The notes below the pieces were generated by a model. The model did no database searches and was not told where the DNA came from. It was given only the letters and a program-made list of their open reading frames with translations. From Natrinema ejinorense (GTDB lineage: Archaea > Halobacteriota > Halobacteria > Halobacteriales > Natrialbaceae): a stretch of DNA of 64,000 bases. Positions 1 to 9,827 of this stretch are shown one piece after another (within the stretch, counting starts at the first letter, position 1; every line of letters begins with the position of its first letter). The stretch covers positions 930,001-994,000 of the forward strand of contig NZ_NXNI01000001.1 in assembly GCF_002494345.1 (NCBI RefSeq). Direction: 5' to 3'. The translations under genes and the position numbers were made by a program.

Positions 1-290
1 GGTAGACCCCGCGGTTGTAAAGGCGTTCCCGAAACGACGAGCGGGCGTTTCCGCGGGTCGATCGGTGCCGTCTCATTCTGGCCGAGAACGCCTCGGCGAG
101 TGATCGACCGCTCGACGCGGTCGCGTTCCCGTTCGCATTCGGGAATTGTTCGCGAACGTAACTGTGTGGACAACACCTATTTCAGTCCTGGCCGGGTATA
201 TGTACCAAGTCCAGCGCTGTACTTCTCTCGATAGTCCGAGACGTCAGCAGTTCCCGTACGGGGATAGCTTGGGCACCGAAACAGAATCTT

Positions 291-2492
291 ATGAAACTAC
301 TTGTCAAACCGCTCGACCGACAGAGTGCAGGGAAGGGTATTGCAGCGATCGATCGCCAGGCGATGGAGGAACTCGGCGTGTCCAGCGGCGACTTCGTCAC
401 CATCCAGGGCGATGCGGGGACCGCAGTCGCCCGCGTCCGACCGGGCCGACCCGGCGAACAACAGCGCGGTGTCGTCGGCGTCGACAGCCAGACGCGGAAA
501 ACCACCGGCTCGAGAATCGACCAGTTCGTACGGGTCGAGCAGGCCGACGTCGCACCGGCGGACGAACTGTCCGTCGCACTCCCCGGCGGGCTGCAGATCC
601 GCGGCGATCTCGCCTCGTATCTTCGCGAGAAGCTCGCCAACCGCGCGGTACAGGCCGGGCAGACCGTCCCGCTAGCGCTCGGATTCGGCTCCATGATGGG
701 CCGATCCAGTCGCCGGATCCCGATCCGAATCGTCGACACCGACCCGGACGGGACCGTCGTCGTCACGCAGTCGACGGACATCACCGTGGCCGACCAGTCC
801 GTCGAGGACGTCGACGTCGAACGCGGTGCCGAACCGGCTGACAGTCCCGAGCCGCCGGGAGTCGCCTACGAGGACGTCGGCGGACTCGACGACGAACTCG
901 ACCAGGTTCGGGAGATGATCGAGCTGCCGATGACCCACCCCGAGCTGTTCCAGGCGCTCGGCATCGAGCCGCCCCAGGGCGTCTTGCTCCACGGCCCGCC
1001 GGGGACCGGCAAGACCCTGATCGCGAAAGCAGTCGCCAACGAGATCGACGCGGACTTCTCGACGATTTCCGGACCGGAGATCATGTCGAAGTACCACGGC
1101 GAGAGCGAGGAGCGCCTGCGCGAGGTCTTCGAGGAGGCCGGCGAGAACGAGCCGGCGATCATCTTCATCGACGAGATCGACTCCATCGCCCCGAAGCGAG
1201 ACGACACGCAAGGCGACGTCGAGCGCCGCGTCGTCGCACAGCTGCTCTCCCTGATGGACGGCCTCGAGGACCGCGGTCAGGTGACCGTCATCGGGACGAC
1301 GAACCGGGTCGACTCGATCGACAACGCGCTCCGCCGCGGCGGTCGCTTCGACCGCGAGATCGAGATCGGCGCGCCGGACACGCAGGGTCGGACAGAGATC
1401 CTCCAGATCCACACCCGCGAGATGCCGATCGCCGAGTCGGTCGATCTCGAGCAGTACGCCGAGAACACGCACGGCTTCGTCGGCGCGGACCTCGAGAGCC
1501 TCGTCCGCGAAGCGGCAATGAACGCGCTCCGACGCGTTCGGCCGGATCTCGACCTCGACGGCGACGAGATCGACGCCGAGACGCTCGAAACGCTCGAGGT
1601 AACCGAGCAAGACATGCGAACGGCGCTCCGTGAGATCTCGCCCAGCGCGCTCCGAGAGGTCTTCATCGAGACGCCCGACGTCACCTGGGACGACGTCGGC
1701 GGGCTCGCGGAGACCAAAGCTCGACTGCAGGAGGCCATCCAGTGGCCGATGGAGTACCCTGACGCCTACAAACAGGTCGACCTCCAGTCGCCGAAGGGCA
1801 TCATGCTCCACGGGCCGCCGGGCACCGGGAAGACGCTGCTCGCGAAGGCCGTCGCGAACGAAGCCAATTCGAACTTCATCTCGATCAAAGGCCCCGAGCT
1901 GTTCGACAAGTACGTCGGCGAGTCCGAGAAGGGCGTCCGAGAGATCTTCGAGAAGGCCCGGTCGAACGCACCGACCGTGATCTTCTTCGACGAGATCGAC
2001 TCCATCGCGACGAAGCGCGGGAGCGGCGGCAGCGATTCGAACGTCGGCGAACGCGTCGTCTCGCAGCTGCTGACCGAACTCGACGGGCTCGAGGAACTCG
2101 AGGACGTGATCGTGATCGCGGCCACGAACCGACCCGACCTCATCGACGACGCCCTGACGCGTGCGGGTCGGATCGAGCGCAAGATCGAGGTCGGCGAGCC
2201 GGACGAGGAGACCAGACTCGAGATCCTGAAGATCCACACCCGGAACCGGCCGCTGGCCGACGACGTCGACATCGAACACCTCGCAGCCGAGACGGACGGC
2301 TTCGTGGGTGCCGATCTGGCGTCGCTGTGCCGGGAGGCGGCGACGACGGCCGTTCGCGAGCACGTCCAGTCCCAGTCCGAGGAGACGCCGACGGCCGTCG
2401 AGGACATCGTCCTCACCCAGGTGCACTTCGATGCGGCACTCGAGGTGCTCCGCGGGGAAGACGACGACCGCGCGGAGACTGACGAGCTGTAA
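291..2492 (+). CDS. cdc48: Cdc48/VAT-type AAA+ ATPase
   Basis: Double-ring AAA+ unfoldase of the archaeal Cdc48/p97 (VAT) family, expected to extract or unfold protein substrates in the cytoplasm and feed them to the proteasome. The 733 residues contain an N-terminal double-psi-barrel substrate domain (about 1-180). Two AAA modules follow: Walker A GPPGTGKT at 235-242 and 508-515, with Walker B motifs IIFIDEID near 290 and VIFFDEID near 563. The length and domain order are normal for the family. The ATG at 291 begins [10 protein letters not shown], the usual Cdc48 N-terminus. The acidic tail ends ETDEL. No operon partner is visible; the next gene is convergent, leaving about 290 bp without an obvious gene. 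Confidence 0.96.
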   Translation: MKLLVKPLDRQSAGKGIAAIDRQAMEELGVSSGDFVTIQGDAGTAVARVRPGRPGEQQRGVVGVDSQTRKTTGSRIDQFVRVEQADVAPADELSVALPGGLQIRGDLASYLREKLANRAVQAGQTVPLALGFGSMMGRSSRRIPIRIVDTDPDGTVVVTQSTDITVADQSVEDVDVERGAEPADSPEPPGVAYEDVGGLDDELDQVREMIELPMTHPELFQALGIEPPQGVLLHGPPGTGKTLIAKAVANEIDADFSTISGPEIMSKYHGESEERLREVFEEAGENEPAIIFIDEIDSIAPKRDDTQGDVERRVVAQLLSLMDGLEDRGQVTVIGTTNRVDSIDNALRRGGRFDREIEIGAPDTQGRTEILQIHTREMPIAESVDLEQYAENTHGFVGADLESLVREAAMNALRRVRPDLDLDGDEIDAETLETLEVTEQDMRTALREISPSALREVFIETPDVTWDDVGGLAETKARLQEAIQWPMEYPDAYKQVDLQSPKGIMLHGPPGTGKTLLAKAVANEANSNFISIKGPELFDKYVGESEKGVREIFEKARSNAPTVIFFDEIDSIATKRGSGGSDSNVGERVVSQLLTELDGLEELEDVIVIAATNRPDLIDDALTRAGRIERKIEVGEPDEETRLEILKIHTRNRPLADDVDIEHLAAETDGFVGADLASLCREAATTAVREHVQSQSEETPTAVEDIVLTQVHFDAALEVLRGEDDDRAETDEL

Positions 2493-2782
2493 CGGTCGGC
2501 TGTCGTTGAGAGACCTCCGACGTTGCCCTCTTTCCAAACGCGTCTTTCTTCCCGACGCTCGTGAGCCTCGAAACGACCGACCCCGGCGCAGCCAGCGCTT
2601 GAGACGGTCGTCGAGCAGTGTCGCTGTGTTCCGGGACGACCCAACAGACGGATGCAGGGTCCGCCGGAGTCGATAGCGGTCGGTTCGTCCATCGGCAGAA
2701 TGGGCGGTTCGGAACGGAACGAACCGATCGAAACCGGCGTGTGACGACACACTCGAGCCGTCGGAAAACCGAATCGAGCCGA

Positions 2783-3910
2783 TCAGACGCCGAACGTTGC
2801 GCGCAGCATGTCTCGAGTCCCGGGACCGAGCCCGACGGCGACGACGGTGATCATGAGCATGATCGCGTAGCGCGGGCTATCCTCGAAGACCGTCTCGTCG
2901 AAGATCCAGATGACGAAGACCGCGGCGGCGATTTTCACCAGCAGGAACGGCCAGGCCGAGCCGGTGACGGCGACGACGTCGGCGGGAAGCACGTTGGCCG
3001 TCGTGTTGGCGATCGCCCGGTTGATCGGGTGTTTCGGAACGAGGTTCGCGGACAGTCCAAGCGACGTCGCCCAGTCGAGGCCGACGACGTTCGCGACGCC
3101 GTCGACCGCGTGGGCCCAGATGACGACGATGCCCATCGACTCGGTACCGCGGTTCAGTTCGGGAGCGAAGCGCTCGAGTGCGACCCACGTGATCGCCGTC
3201 GTCAGCGTCGCCCCGACGAGGATCACGAGCGGGATGAGCGGATGGAACTCCGAGTACGGCTCCGTCGCCGCGGTGGCGGCCAGATACGCGATCGTGATCG
3301 TCACCGCGAGCGTCCCGATGCCGGCCAGCGGGTACTCGTAGCCCGAGACGTAGTCGTTGCGATCGAGCCAGACCGAGAAGACGACCGCAAAGAGGGCGAT
3401 GAAGAAGACGGTAAAGTAGATCAGCGGGCTGATGATGAATCCCGACCACGGGAGCGGGATCGACATCTCGCCGGTCGCCGCGAACGCCGTCGCGTTGACG
3501 TCTTCGACGACTCGCAGGGCACCGCCGAAGAGCATGAACGGGAACAGGGCGAAAAAGCCCGCGCGGTAGCGTTCGATCTCGAGGCGACGGATGAGGAAGA
3601 TGATTCCGATCAGTAACAGGACCAGAGTCGGAATGTACCCCGAGTAGGAGACGAACGTGTAGCCGGGTTCGGCGGTCGGGCCAGCGTTGGGGCCCGCCTC
3701 GCTGCAGGCGATCTCCTGGCCGTTGGCCCAAGCGACGCAGTTCCAGCTGTGGGCGTCGGCGACGACTGGTCCCCAGAAGTACTGCCAGATGAACTCGACG
3801 TACACCCGCTGGGGAAACAGGACGGCACCAAGGGCCACGATGGCCGCGAGACTCGCGACGGTCAGGGCCCAGACCCGCTCGGGTCCGACCCGATCGATGA
3901 AATCGTCCAT
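2783..3910 (-). CDS. DUF63 family polytopic membrane protein
   Basis: A 375-residue integral membrane protein of the archaeal DUF63 family. About eight to ten hydrophobic segments are spread along its whole length, and family members have no established biochemical role. The start [14 protein letters not shown] is followed by a first membrane helix at about residues 15-35. An extracellular-looking loop near residues 50-75 carries two cysteines (in HSWNCVAW and EIACSEA) that could form a disulfide. The gene is convergent with the Cdc48 gene and is followed on its 5' side by the inositol-phosphatase-like gene on the opposite side of an 84-bp gap, also on the minus strand, so the two could be read separately or together. 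Confidence 0.85.
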   Translation of the reverse strand: MDDFIDRVGPERVWALTVASLAAIVALGAVLFPQRVYVEFIWQYFWGPVVADAHSWNCVAWANGQEIACSEAGPNAGPTAEPGYTFVSYSGYIPTLVLLLIGIIFLIRRLEIERYRAGFFALFPFMLFGGALRVVEDVNATAFAATGEMSIPLPWSGFIISPLIYFTVFFIALFAVVFSVWLDRNDYVSGYEYPLAGIGTLAVTITIAYLAATAATEPYSEFHPLIPLVILVGATLTTAITWVALERFAPELNRGTESMGIVVIWAHAVDGVANVVGLDWATSLGLSANLVPKHPINRAIANTTANVLPADVVAVTGSAWPFLLVKIAAAVFVIWIFDETVFEDSPRYAIMLMITVVAVGLGPGTRDMLRATFGV

Positions 3911-3994
3911 ACCCGAATCCGGTATTGGGGGCCGCTTACCGTTTCCGGTTTCAGCACACGAGAGTGTCCGATACCGCGACGCGAGACGACCGGA

Positions 3995-4798
3995 TCAGGC
4001 CTCGATCGCGCGGGCGGCCGCGAGCACCTCGTCGTGAACCGCGCCGTTCGAGGCCACTAGCCCGGCGCTGTCGTGTCGCCAGCGGTCGCCCTCGAGATCG
4101 GTCACGACGCCGCCGGCCTCCCGGACCAGCTGGACGCCGGCGACGGTATCCCACGGGTTCGCCCGCAGGTTGGTCAGCGTCCCCTCGAGTGCGCCCGAGG
4201 CGACCATCGCGAGCTCGAGTTGGGCACAGCCATAGCGGCGCATGTCGCCGAACTGCTCGACGACCGCGCGGGTTGCCGCGGCGTACTGGTCGCGCTGGTC
4301 GAAGTCCCACCAGAACGTCGGACAGACGGTCGCTCCCTCGGGGTCGGTACAGTCGCTGACCGAGAGCGGGTCGTCGTTGCGATACGCGCCGTCCGGGCCG
4401 ACGCGGTAGGCATCCGAGAGCGCGGGGCAGTCCATCGCCGCACCGACGGGCTCGCCGTCGACGACGGCCGCGACCGCGGTGCCGAACGCACGGGAGCCGT
4501 TGACGTAGTTGTTCGTCCCGTCGATGGGGTCGACGATCCACGCCGGTCCCGTCTCCGGGACCTGCTTCAGCGCGTCCTCCTCTTCGCCCACGATCGGATC
4601 GTCCGGGAACGCGTCGCGGATGGTCTCGATGACCGTCTCCTGTGCGTCGCGATCGACCTGCGTGACGACATCCGTCTTGTTCGCTTTTCGTTCGACCGCG
4701 AGTTCGGTTCGAAAGGAGTCTGCCGCGACGGCAGCGCCGTCGCTGGCCGCACGAACCGCGACGGCCGCGCGGCTGGAATCCGGTTCGGCTTCGCTCAT
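3995..4798 (-). CDS. inositol monophosphatase family protein
   Basis: Mg2+-dependent sugar-phosphate phosphatase of the inositol monophosphatase/fructose-1,6-bisphosphatase superfamily. I chose the ATG at 4798 (MSEAEPDSSRA), which gives 267 residues, the normal family size. The reading frame stays open further upstream but that stretch does not look like coding sequence. Metal-binding motifs are visible: GEEED at 71-75 and WIVDPIDGTNN at 87-97, and a C-terminal NPWDTVAG...EAGG segment containing the third metal aspartate. The substrate (myo-inositol-1-P, fructose-1,6-P2 or NADP) cannot be read from the sequence; archaeal members are often dual IMPase/FBPase. Confidence 0.9.
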   Translation of the reverse strand: MSEAEPDSSRAAVAVRAASDGAAVAADSFRTELAVERKANKTDVVTQVDRDAQETVIETIRDAFPDDPIVGEEEDALKQVPETGPAWIVDPIDGTNNYVNGSRAFGTAVAAVVDGEPVGAAMDCPALSDAYRVGPDGAYRNDDPLSVSDCTDPEGATVCPTFWWDFDQRDQYAAATRAVVEQFGDMRRYGCAQLELAMVASGALEGTLTNLRANPWDTVAGVQLVREAGGVVTDLEGDRWRHDSAGLVASNGAVHDEVLAAARAIEA

Positions 4799-5194
4799 TG
4801 CCCTCTCTCGGTGCGCCGGGGTCAAAAGTGGTCGTCCTCTCCGTTCGCGAGTCGCTCCCTGTCCTCGAGTGGGATCAATCGCTGGTCCGGTTCGGGAGCC
4901 ACGGCGCGCCGGCGTCTCGAGGGGTGGTCGACCCACCTCATTACGGACAATTAGCAGTAGATATAAGTTACAACACGTCAAACCGAAAACCGGAAGCCGG
5001 TCTCCAGCGACAAGGGGGCTGTATCGAAATGCCCCGGGTGGTAGGAGCACCCGAGACGTGGCTTCCAAACCCGCTGAGGGATTCGGTTGCCATGATTACG
5101 TTGATTCTACCGGGATATAAACGTCCCGCACGACAGCAGAATCGCCCGACGCGACTAGTGTCGACGCCGCTCTCGATCGAGAGGTACGATCGCG
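4799..5194. other. 396-bp intergenic stretch with TATA-like boxes and two small hairpins
   Basis: No convincing protein gene. There is an AT-rich box (gatataagtt, about 4958-4967), then two close hairpins. One has arms accgg/ccggt around a three-base loop near 4988-5000; the other has arms cgggtg/cacccg near 5035-5054. A second TATA-like gatataaac lies near 5114. This could be a small RNA with its own promoter followed by the promoter of the zinc-ribbon gene, or simply spacer. Confidence 0.3.
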
Positions 5195-5482
5195 ATGTGT
5201 AGCGAGGAGACGCGAAACGACGACGGCCGAGTGGACGACTCGGCGCTGCTCTCGTGTCCCAGCTGTGGCCAGCCGATTACCGGGCTGACCTCGACCGGGC
5301 CTCACACCGGCGTCGTCAGGCCGTGTGGCTGTTCGGTCGCCCCTGGGCTGCTCCACCGCGAGCGCGACAGCGGCATCCACCGCGAGCGCGACAGCAGCAT
5401 CCACCGCGAGCGCGACAGCAGCATCCACCGCGAGCGCGACAGCAGCGTCCATCGCGAGCACGACGACGGGACCGACGAGTAA
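5195..5482 (+). CDS. small zinc-ribbon protein with a tandem octapeptide tail
   Basis: A 95-residue protein I cannot name. The first half carries a zinc-ribbon-like pair: CPSCGQ at 21-26 and PCGC at 43-46. From residue 53 on it is built almost entirely of the octapeptide HRERDSSI, repeated four times and then decaying (HREHDDGTD). The repeats are nearly identical at DNA level (24-bp unit), so they are recent. The tail is charged and low-complexity, probably disordered or coiled. The start ATG at 5195 sits close behind an AT-rich stretch. It may be a real small zinc protein whose tail grew by repeat slippage; function unknown. Confidence 0.55.
   Translation: MCSEETRNDDGRVDDSALLSCPSCGQPITGLTSTGPHTGVVRPCGCSVAPGLLHRERDSGIHRERDSSIHRERDSSIHRERDSSVHREHDDGTDE
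5353..5472. repeat. 24-bp tandem repeat, about 4.5 to 5 copies
   Basis: Consecutive units start at 5353, 5377, 5401 and 5425, with a degenerate fifth at 5449. Copies 2 and 3 are identical. Copies 1 and 4 each differ by one base. There are no spacers, so this is a coding minisatellite and not a CRISPR array. Confidence 0.9.
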
Positions 5483-5689
5483 CGCGGGGCTCGGCGCTCG
5501 AGCCCCGCCGGGTAGCCGACCGGTCGGCGGTGCGCGTCGAACGGACGACACACCACCCTGCCGTCGACACCACCACTCGATTGACACCACTCCGTCGACA
5601 CGATCGGCGGCCGGTCGGCTCGGAATCGGGCCTCGAGACAGTTAGCACCCTCTTATCGAGGTGGCGAATCCGTTGAAATCACTCGCAGG

Positions 5690-6979
5690 TCAGCTCGTCG
5701 GAAGCCGCGCCACGCCACCGCGGTCGCGGTAAGACACGTACAGCGCGCCAGCAGCCGTCGTCACACCGATTCGGGAGGACTCCACATCGTACCGCCACCG
5801 GCGTTTCCCGGTCGCAGGGTCGTAGGCGGCAAGCTCGTTGTCGCTGGCCGCAAAGAGGATCTCACCGGCACGGCCGAGTGCCTCGACTCTCCCGCCGATC
5901 GCGATGTCAGTTGTCGTCTGCCACCGCCGGGTCCCATCGAGGGCGAAGGCATCCAGCCGGATTAGAATCCCACCGTCGGGATCGTCGACCGAACTCGCAA
6001 CGAACACACCGTGTGAGGTCGCCGTCACCGCCTCGAGTTCGTACCCGACGGCCTGACGCCACCGGATGGGTCCCCCATCGCGATCGATGGCAACCAACTC
6101 GTCCGAGCGGTCATCACGACGGACACACACGTAGACGTGATCACCGAGCCAGACCGCCGGACCGAAGTGGCGAGTCACGTCGCCGTCTACCACGGTCCGC
6201 CACAGGACGTGCCCGTCGCGGGCCCGGCGCATCCGCACGGTAGAATTGTGGACCGTCACGATCCGGTCGCCGGCAGCCACGACGTAGGGGGAGCCGGTAC
6301 GCGGTGGCGACTTCCACAGCACTTCGCCGGTCGCCGGAGCGAGCGTAACCAACTTCGTGTCGTCATTCGAGTTCGTGACGGGGAAGAGACAGGCCGAATC
6401 ACTGAGTGTGGGGAGCGGATACGCTCGGCCGGATCGCTGGAAACGACGTGTGCCGTCGTTCGCATCGTAGCCGGTGACTACATCGCCGAACGGATCGGTG
6501 CCGACCAGCAGCGAGCCGCGTCGACCGAGCCACCCGCTCCGGGCTTGTCCCTCCACGTGCCACAGTCGCTCCCCCGACAGCCCGACCGTGTAGAGGTCAC
6601 CGTCGGTGCTGTAGACGTGGACCGGGCCGCCCGATGACGGGACAGCCGGTTGCGCCTCGATGGGACCACCGGTTTCGACGGAGAGGATCCGTTCCCCGTC
6701 GGCCGTGAACCCGTGAAGGCGTTTGTCCTGTCCACCGACGACGACGTGTTCGTCGGTCGCGGACGGTGGGCCTGCCGCCGTTGCGGTCGAGAAGTCACGC
6801 TCCCAGAGGGGTTGGACGCCAGGCAGCACCGACGACAGGCTGCACCCTGCCAGCGCGAGCGTGCCCACCGACGCGAGCGAGGCGAGCGCCTGGCGGCGCG
6901 ACCAGTTCCGGCCGTCCCGTCGCTCGGCCGCGTGCCGCGACGGACCGTGCTTGTCGGCAGCGGTGTCGGCGTCACGCAT
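5690..6979 (-). CDS. PQQ-like beta-propeller Tat lipoprotein (downstream copy)
   Basis: A 429-residue exported protein. A twin-arginine signal (RNWSRRQALASLASVG, about 25-40) ends in a lipobox LALAGC near residues 41-46, so it should be lipid-anchored outside the membrane. The mature part is a series of PQQ/outer-membrane-assembly (BamB/YfgL)-type propeller blades, each with the pattern [G-x-x-W]...G-x-[VIL]-[VY]-V. Examples are GEVLWKSP, GHVLWRTV, GPIRWRQA and GKRRWRYD. Its start codon overlaps the stop of the upstream paralogue by 8 bp, implying a co-transcribed, co-translated pair. Whether it binds PQQ is doubtful; such haloarchaeal propellers are mostly uncharacterised scaffolds. Confidence 0.82.
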   Translation of the reverse strand: MRDADTAADKHGPSRHAAERRDGRNWSRRQALASLASVGTLALAGCSLSSVLPGVQPLWERDFSTATAAGPPSATDEHVVVGGQDKRLHGFTADGERILSVETGGPIEAQPAVPSSGGPVHVYSTDGDLYTVGLSGERLWHVEGQARSGWLGRRGSLLVGTDPFGDVVTGYDANDGTRRFQRSGRAYPLPTLSDSACLFPVTNSNDDTKLVTLAPATGEVLWKSPPRTGSPYVVAAGDRIVTVHNSTVRMRRARDGHVLWRTVVDGDVTRHFGPAVWLGDHVYVCVRRDDRSDELVAIDRDGGPIRWRQAVGYELEAVTATSHGVFVASSVDDPDGGILIRLDAFALDGTRRWQTTTDIAIGGRVEALGRAGEILFAASDNELAAYDPATGKRRWRYDVESSRIGVTTAAGALYVSYRDRGGVARLPTS

Positions 6980-8144
6980 CGGTGATCGCCTCCGGAGCGA
7001 CCCGTGTCAGATCGTCCGTGTGTCCCAGATAGACCGTCTCACCGGCCGCCTGTGCCCACTCGATGCTGCCGCTATCGAACGACTTATCATCGAATCTGAT
7101 TTCGCGGATACGTGTACCGTCCTGCTCGTGGACATAGAGGACAGTTGGGCTGAACGGGATGGTGCCGCTCGAGCCACGGATGTCGTGTGTCCCACCGACC
7201 AGCGTCACCAAGCGGTCGCCGACCTGCATCGGCCCATGGGTCACGGCATTTCCGAGGTCGTCGCGCCACAACTGCTGGCTCGAGGCCGGGTCGAACGCTC
7301 GAAGAGTGTAGTCCGCGCCGCCGACGTACACCCGATCGTCGGCCACCAACGGCCGCGCGAACACGGTGTTGGCCAACGAGCCTCGCCAGGCGACTGCGCC
7401 GGTCGCGGTCTCCAGCGCCAGCAGTTCCTCGGTGGCGGCACCGAGGTATGCGGTCCCGTCAGTAGCCCCAACGGCCGACAGCGGAGCGCCAAGGTCCCGC
7501 GTCCAGCCGACTTCGCCAGTCCGGTCGAGGAACAGCACGCGACCGTCGATCAGAGGCGCAACTACACCACCGGACGTCGCGCCAGGCGCGCCTGACAGCG
7601 ATGCGGACAGAGAATGGGTAAACAGCGTCTCACCGTCCGCCCGAGCGACACCGACCAGTCGGTCGGGCACGTCATCTTCGGTGCCTGAGATCGGGACCAC
7701 GATGCGATCACCGAGCGGGATAGGGGCGAACTCGACGACCTCGGGGTCGGCCGCGTCGATCGGTGCGAGTCGACGCTGCCAGACGGACTCACCCGTGGCT
7801 GCGTCGATGGAAACCATCGTCTCGGCCTTCGAGATCGCGTAGGCTCGGCCATCACCGACGCCCAGCGGCGACTTCTCACCCTTCGCGACCGTCACGGTCC
7901 AGGTCGTCTCACCGCTCTGGGCGTCCAGACCGGCGACGATCGGTCGATCGCGGAATGGGCTGTGCGAGCCAGCCAAGAGCTGCCCGGCTGCGGTCATGGC
8001 GACGGACGACGGATCACGGAACCCCGTCTGCCACGACCGTTGGATGGGGAACGATTCCCCATCGAGGAGACCAGCGCAACCTGCGACGCCGCCGACGAAA
8101 CCGGTGACTGTGCCGAGGGCCGCACGGCGTGTCATGGAGGACAT
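6972..8144 (-). CDS. PQQ-like beta-propeller Tat lipoprotein (upstream copy)
   Basis: A 390-residue paralogue of the following gene, with the same architecture: Tat motif TRRAALG at 5-11, lipobox GGVAGC ending near residue 23, then repeated propeller blades such as GETTWTV, GESVWQRR, GEVGWTRD, GAVAWRG and QQLWRDD. Either ATG 8144 or ATG 8135 could be the start. The gene overlaps its partner by 8 bp. Two adjacent diverged copies suggest an ancient duplication. A short upstream reading frame runs into this gene's start region, but I could not recognise it. Confidence 0.82.
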   Translation of the reverse strand: MSSMTRRAALGTVTGFVGGVAGCAGLLDGESFPIQRSWQTGFRDPSSVAMTAAGQLLAGSHSPFRDRPIVAGLDAQSGETTWTVTVAKGEKSPLGVGDGRAYAISKAETMVSIDAATGESVWQRRLAPIDAADPEVVEFAPIPLGDRIVVPISGTEDDVPDRLVGVARADGETLFTHSLSASLSGAPGATSGGVVAPLIDGRVLFLDRTGEVGWTRDLGAPLSAVGATDGTAYLGAATEELLALETATGAVAWRGSLANTVFARPLVADDRVYVGGADYTLRAFDPASSQQLWRDDLGNAVTHGPMQVGDRLVTLVGGTHDIRGSSGTIPFSPTVLYVHEQDGTRIREIRFDDKSFDSGSIEWAQAAGETVYLGHTDDLTRVAPEAITDA

Positions 8145-8602
8145 TTGTTCACCGTTGTGAGGTCGGTAATATCAGTCTTGGTATCTGGGCGACAAATAGC
8201 GCAGGTCGGCGGCATAACAGTACTCTCTATCTGCCCGGTTTCGCCGTCGTAGGCATCCCAGCAGGTGGTACGAGGAGCGTCCGTCCGTCCGGAATGAGCG
8301 GTCAGGAATCGACCGTTCGATAGCGTCGTGCCACTGTGGCTGCAATCTCCGCTGCCCATCGTCGCGGTTTTCCGAATGCCGCCGCACTGATTGCAAGGAG
8401 ACGCGAAACAACGCGTTCGTGAGGCGTCGGTGACGCCGTCAGCGACAGTACGGTTCGCTCAGGAGGAGAGGTAATCTCGGCGTTCGATAGGTGACTGGTT
8501 GGCATCGAATCAGTCGCCTGATTCGTGGCAAACCCCGAGAGCGTAGCATGTTCTGTCACGGTGTGAATCGATTTGGCACCAGATAAATGCACCGAGCGGC
8601 TA
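8145..8602. other. accessory stretch with unrecognised minus-strand reading frames
   Basis: Two short minus-strand frames occur: about 8302-8505 (68 residues from MPTSHLSNAEI) and 8132-8359 (75 residues, with cysteine pairs near its end and overlapping the propeller gene start). Neither matches a family I know. Both lie next to the palindromic element and the scrambled pseudogene, so they are as likely to be decayed sequence as real genes. Confidence 0.25.
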
Positions 8603-8688
8603 CTATAGTAGCAACTGAAAGTCATTGCACACCTAATCGCACGACAGCGGTGCGATCAGTGTGTAAATCGTTTCAGTTGCTACTATAG
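8603..8688. repeat. 86-bp near-palindromic MITE-like element
   Basis: The outer arms are an exact 18-bp inverted repeat: ctatagtagcaactgaaa at 8603-8620 and its reverse complement at 8671-8688. The interior 50 bases are also largely self-complementary, closing with atcgcac/gtgcgat around a seven-base loop. The size and structure fit a miniature inverted-repeat element or a relic of the two ends of an insertion sequence. No clear target-site duplication is seen at the borders, and no transposase lies inside. Confidence 0.7.
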
Positions 8689-8729
8689 GAAATTGGACTG
8701 GCTGTTAGTCTGACTCGGTGAACATCCCG

Positions 8730-9390
8730 CTACGACACCTTGACCACGGCAACATCGGCTGGTGTCACTATCACACGGAACTCACCAATCGAGAACCAAA
8801 TCTCGAGAGCAGTGTGTGGGCCCGTTGAGTCTACAAGTCGCTCGAGGGCTTCGACATCGATGATCTCCTGGGCGGTCGAACTGATCCGCGCGAGTCGGTC
8901 GAAGCTCACCACCGGTTCGTCACCCTCCTATGCAGTCGGATAGAACGCCGACCCGCTCGTATCCAAGCAGCAGTCGCGTCCGACGATGTAGCCGACTGCC
9001 TCTGCCTCGAGTTCGCGTTTCGAGCGCTCGGTCTTGTCGTCGGTGTCATTGTGTAAGAGTGTATGAGCGTATTCATGGACGAGCGTCACAGCGAGATCAG
9101 CACTGTTCTCATGATCGCGAATCTCGATTAGTGGTCGCTCTGCAGGAGCCCGATACTGACAGACGCCCTTGGCCTCGCCTTTCTCGACGAGCCCCTTGTC
9201 GACGACCGTATCGAGATTCGGATACAGCCGCCCATGGTGGATCTCGCTCTCTCGTAGTACCCCTCGAGTTCGCCTTTGATAGAGAGACCACCGGGCTCGT
9301 CTTGGCCGGCGATCACGTACAAGATGTCACCGTTGGAAGCGGGTGAATCCACTTTGGCGCAGAAAAACTGCAATCACTGATAGCTCACTC
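8730..9390 (-). pseudogene. scrambled PadR / ArdC-type peptidase pseudogene
   Basis: Reading the minus strand, the 5' part encodes the winged-helix core of a PadR-family regulator (FQR/DILYVIAG, LSIKGELEGYYE, EIHHGRLYPNLDT). An extra base near 9329 and two extra bases near 9248-9253 break it. After VDKGLVEKG the frame continues into the C-terminal part of an ArdC-like zincin: metal motif HEYAH and ELEAEAVGYIVGRD. It then hits a TAG at 8928-8930 where the family has a tryptophan codon, and resumes in frame with LARISSTAQEIID. The last 40 or so residues look like a HalOD1-type end. Two or three unrelated gene fragments are therefore joined and all are inactivated. Confidence 0.8.
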
Positions 9391-9393
9391 CTC

Positions 9394-9819
9394 TCACAAC
9401 CCGGTAATTCGTTCTTCGATGGTATCGAGGACGAGCCGCAGTACATCCCGATGATCGCTTGGCCACGAACTGTCCTCGCCGGGTGTCGGGGCAGTGGGCG
9501 GAGGATGAAAGTGGTCTCGCGTATTGTGAGGGTTCGGATGCCGGTCCCACCGGCACTCCCAGGCGTGATCAGGATGCACCTCTCGGTAATGGATTTTGAA
9601 GTCGTCGTTCGTGTACCAGCGAACAGTGAGACTCGCCTCCGCTACGGTTTCAGGATAGTACGAGGGTGCGAGTGTCACATGGAGTTCGAGGTGTCCACTC
9701 GCATCCGTGATCGTCGCTCGAGCGGCCTGTGCTGTGGCTTGGAGACGTGTCTGGAGAAACTCGAGAACTGGGCGGTCGATAGGCGCAGGGCTACGTCCAT
9801 CTCCTGCAGGCGGCGTCAT
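9394..9819 (-). CDS. haloarchaeal accessory protein, partner of the DUF7342-type gene
   Basis: A 141-residue protein I recognise only as a conserved haloarchaeal hypothetical. Characteristic features are VTLAPSYYPE, LTVRWYTNDDFKIHYRE and a His/Trp/Pro-rich segment (WECRWDRHPNPHNTRDHFHPPP). It is eight bases downstream of the winged-helix gene at 9828-10361 and surely co-transcribed with it. Paired genes of this kind usually sit in plasmids or integrated islands. A toxin-antitoxin or regulator-effector role is possible but is only inference. The stop lies right against the scrambled pseudogene. Confidence 0.6.
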   Translation of the reverse strand: MTPPAGDGRSPAPIDRPVLEFLQTRLQATAQAARATITDASGHLELHVTLAPSYYPETVAEASLTVRWYTNDDFKIHYREVHPDHAWECRWDRHPNPHNTRDHFHPPPTAPTPGEDSSWPSDHRDVLRLVLDTIEERITGL

Positions 9820-9827
9820 CGATGGGA

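Noticed and set aside
672-2750. 692-residue minus-strand frame opposite the Cdc48 gene
   Set aside because: It is the antisense shadow of a strongly supported gene; its composition is Arg/Asp/Val-rich without any recognisable domain.
5025-5100. tRNA-like stretch with a CTTCCAA loop (Gly anticodon)
   Set aside because: The flanking stems do not pair, and no T-loop or acceptor stem is present.
5353-5472. Short regular repeats as a CRISPR array
   Set aside because: Units abut directly with no spacers, and they encode an octapeptide in the frame of a small gene.
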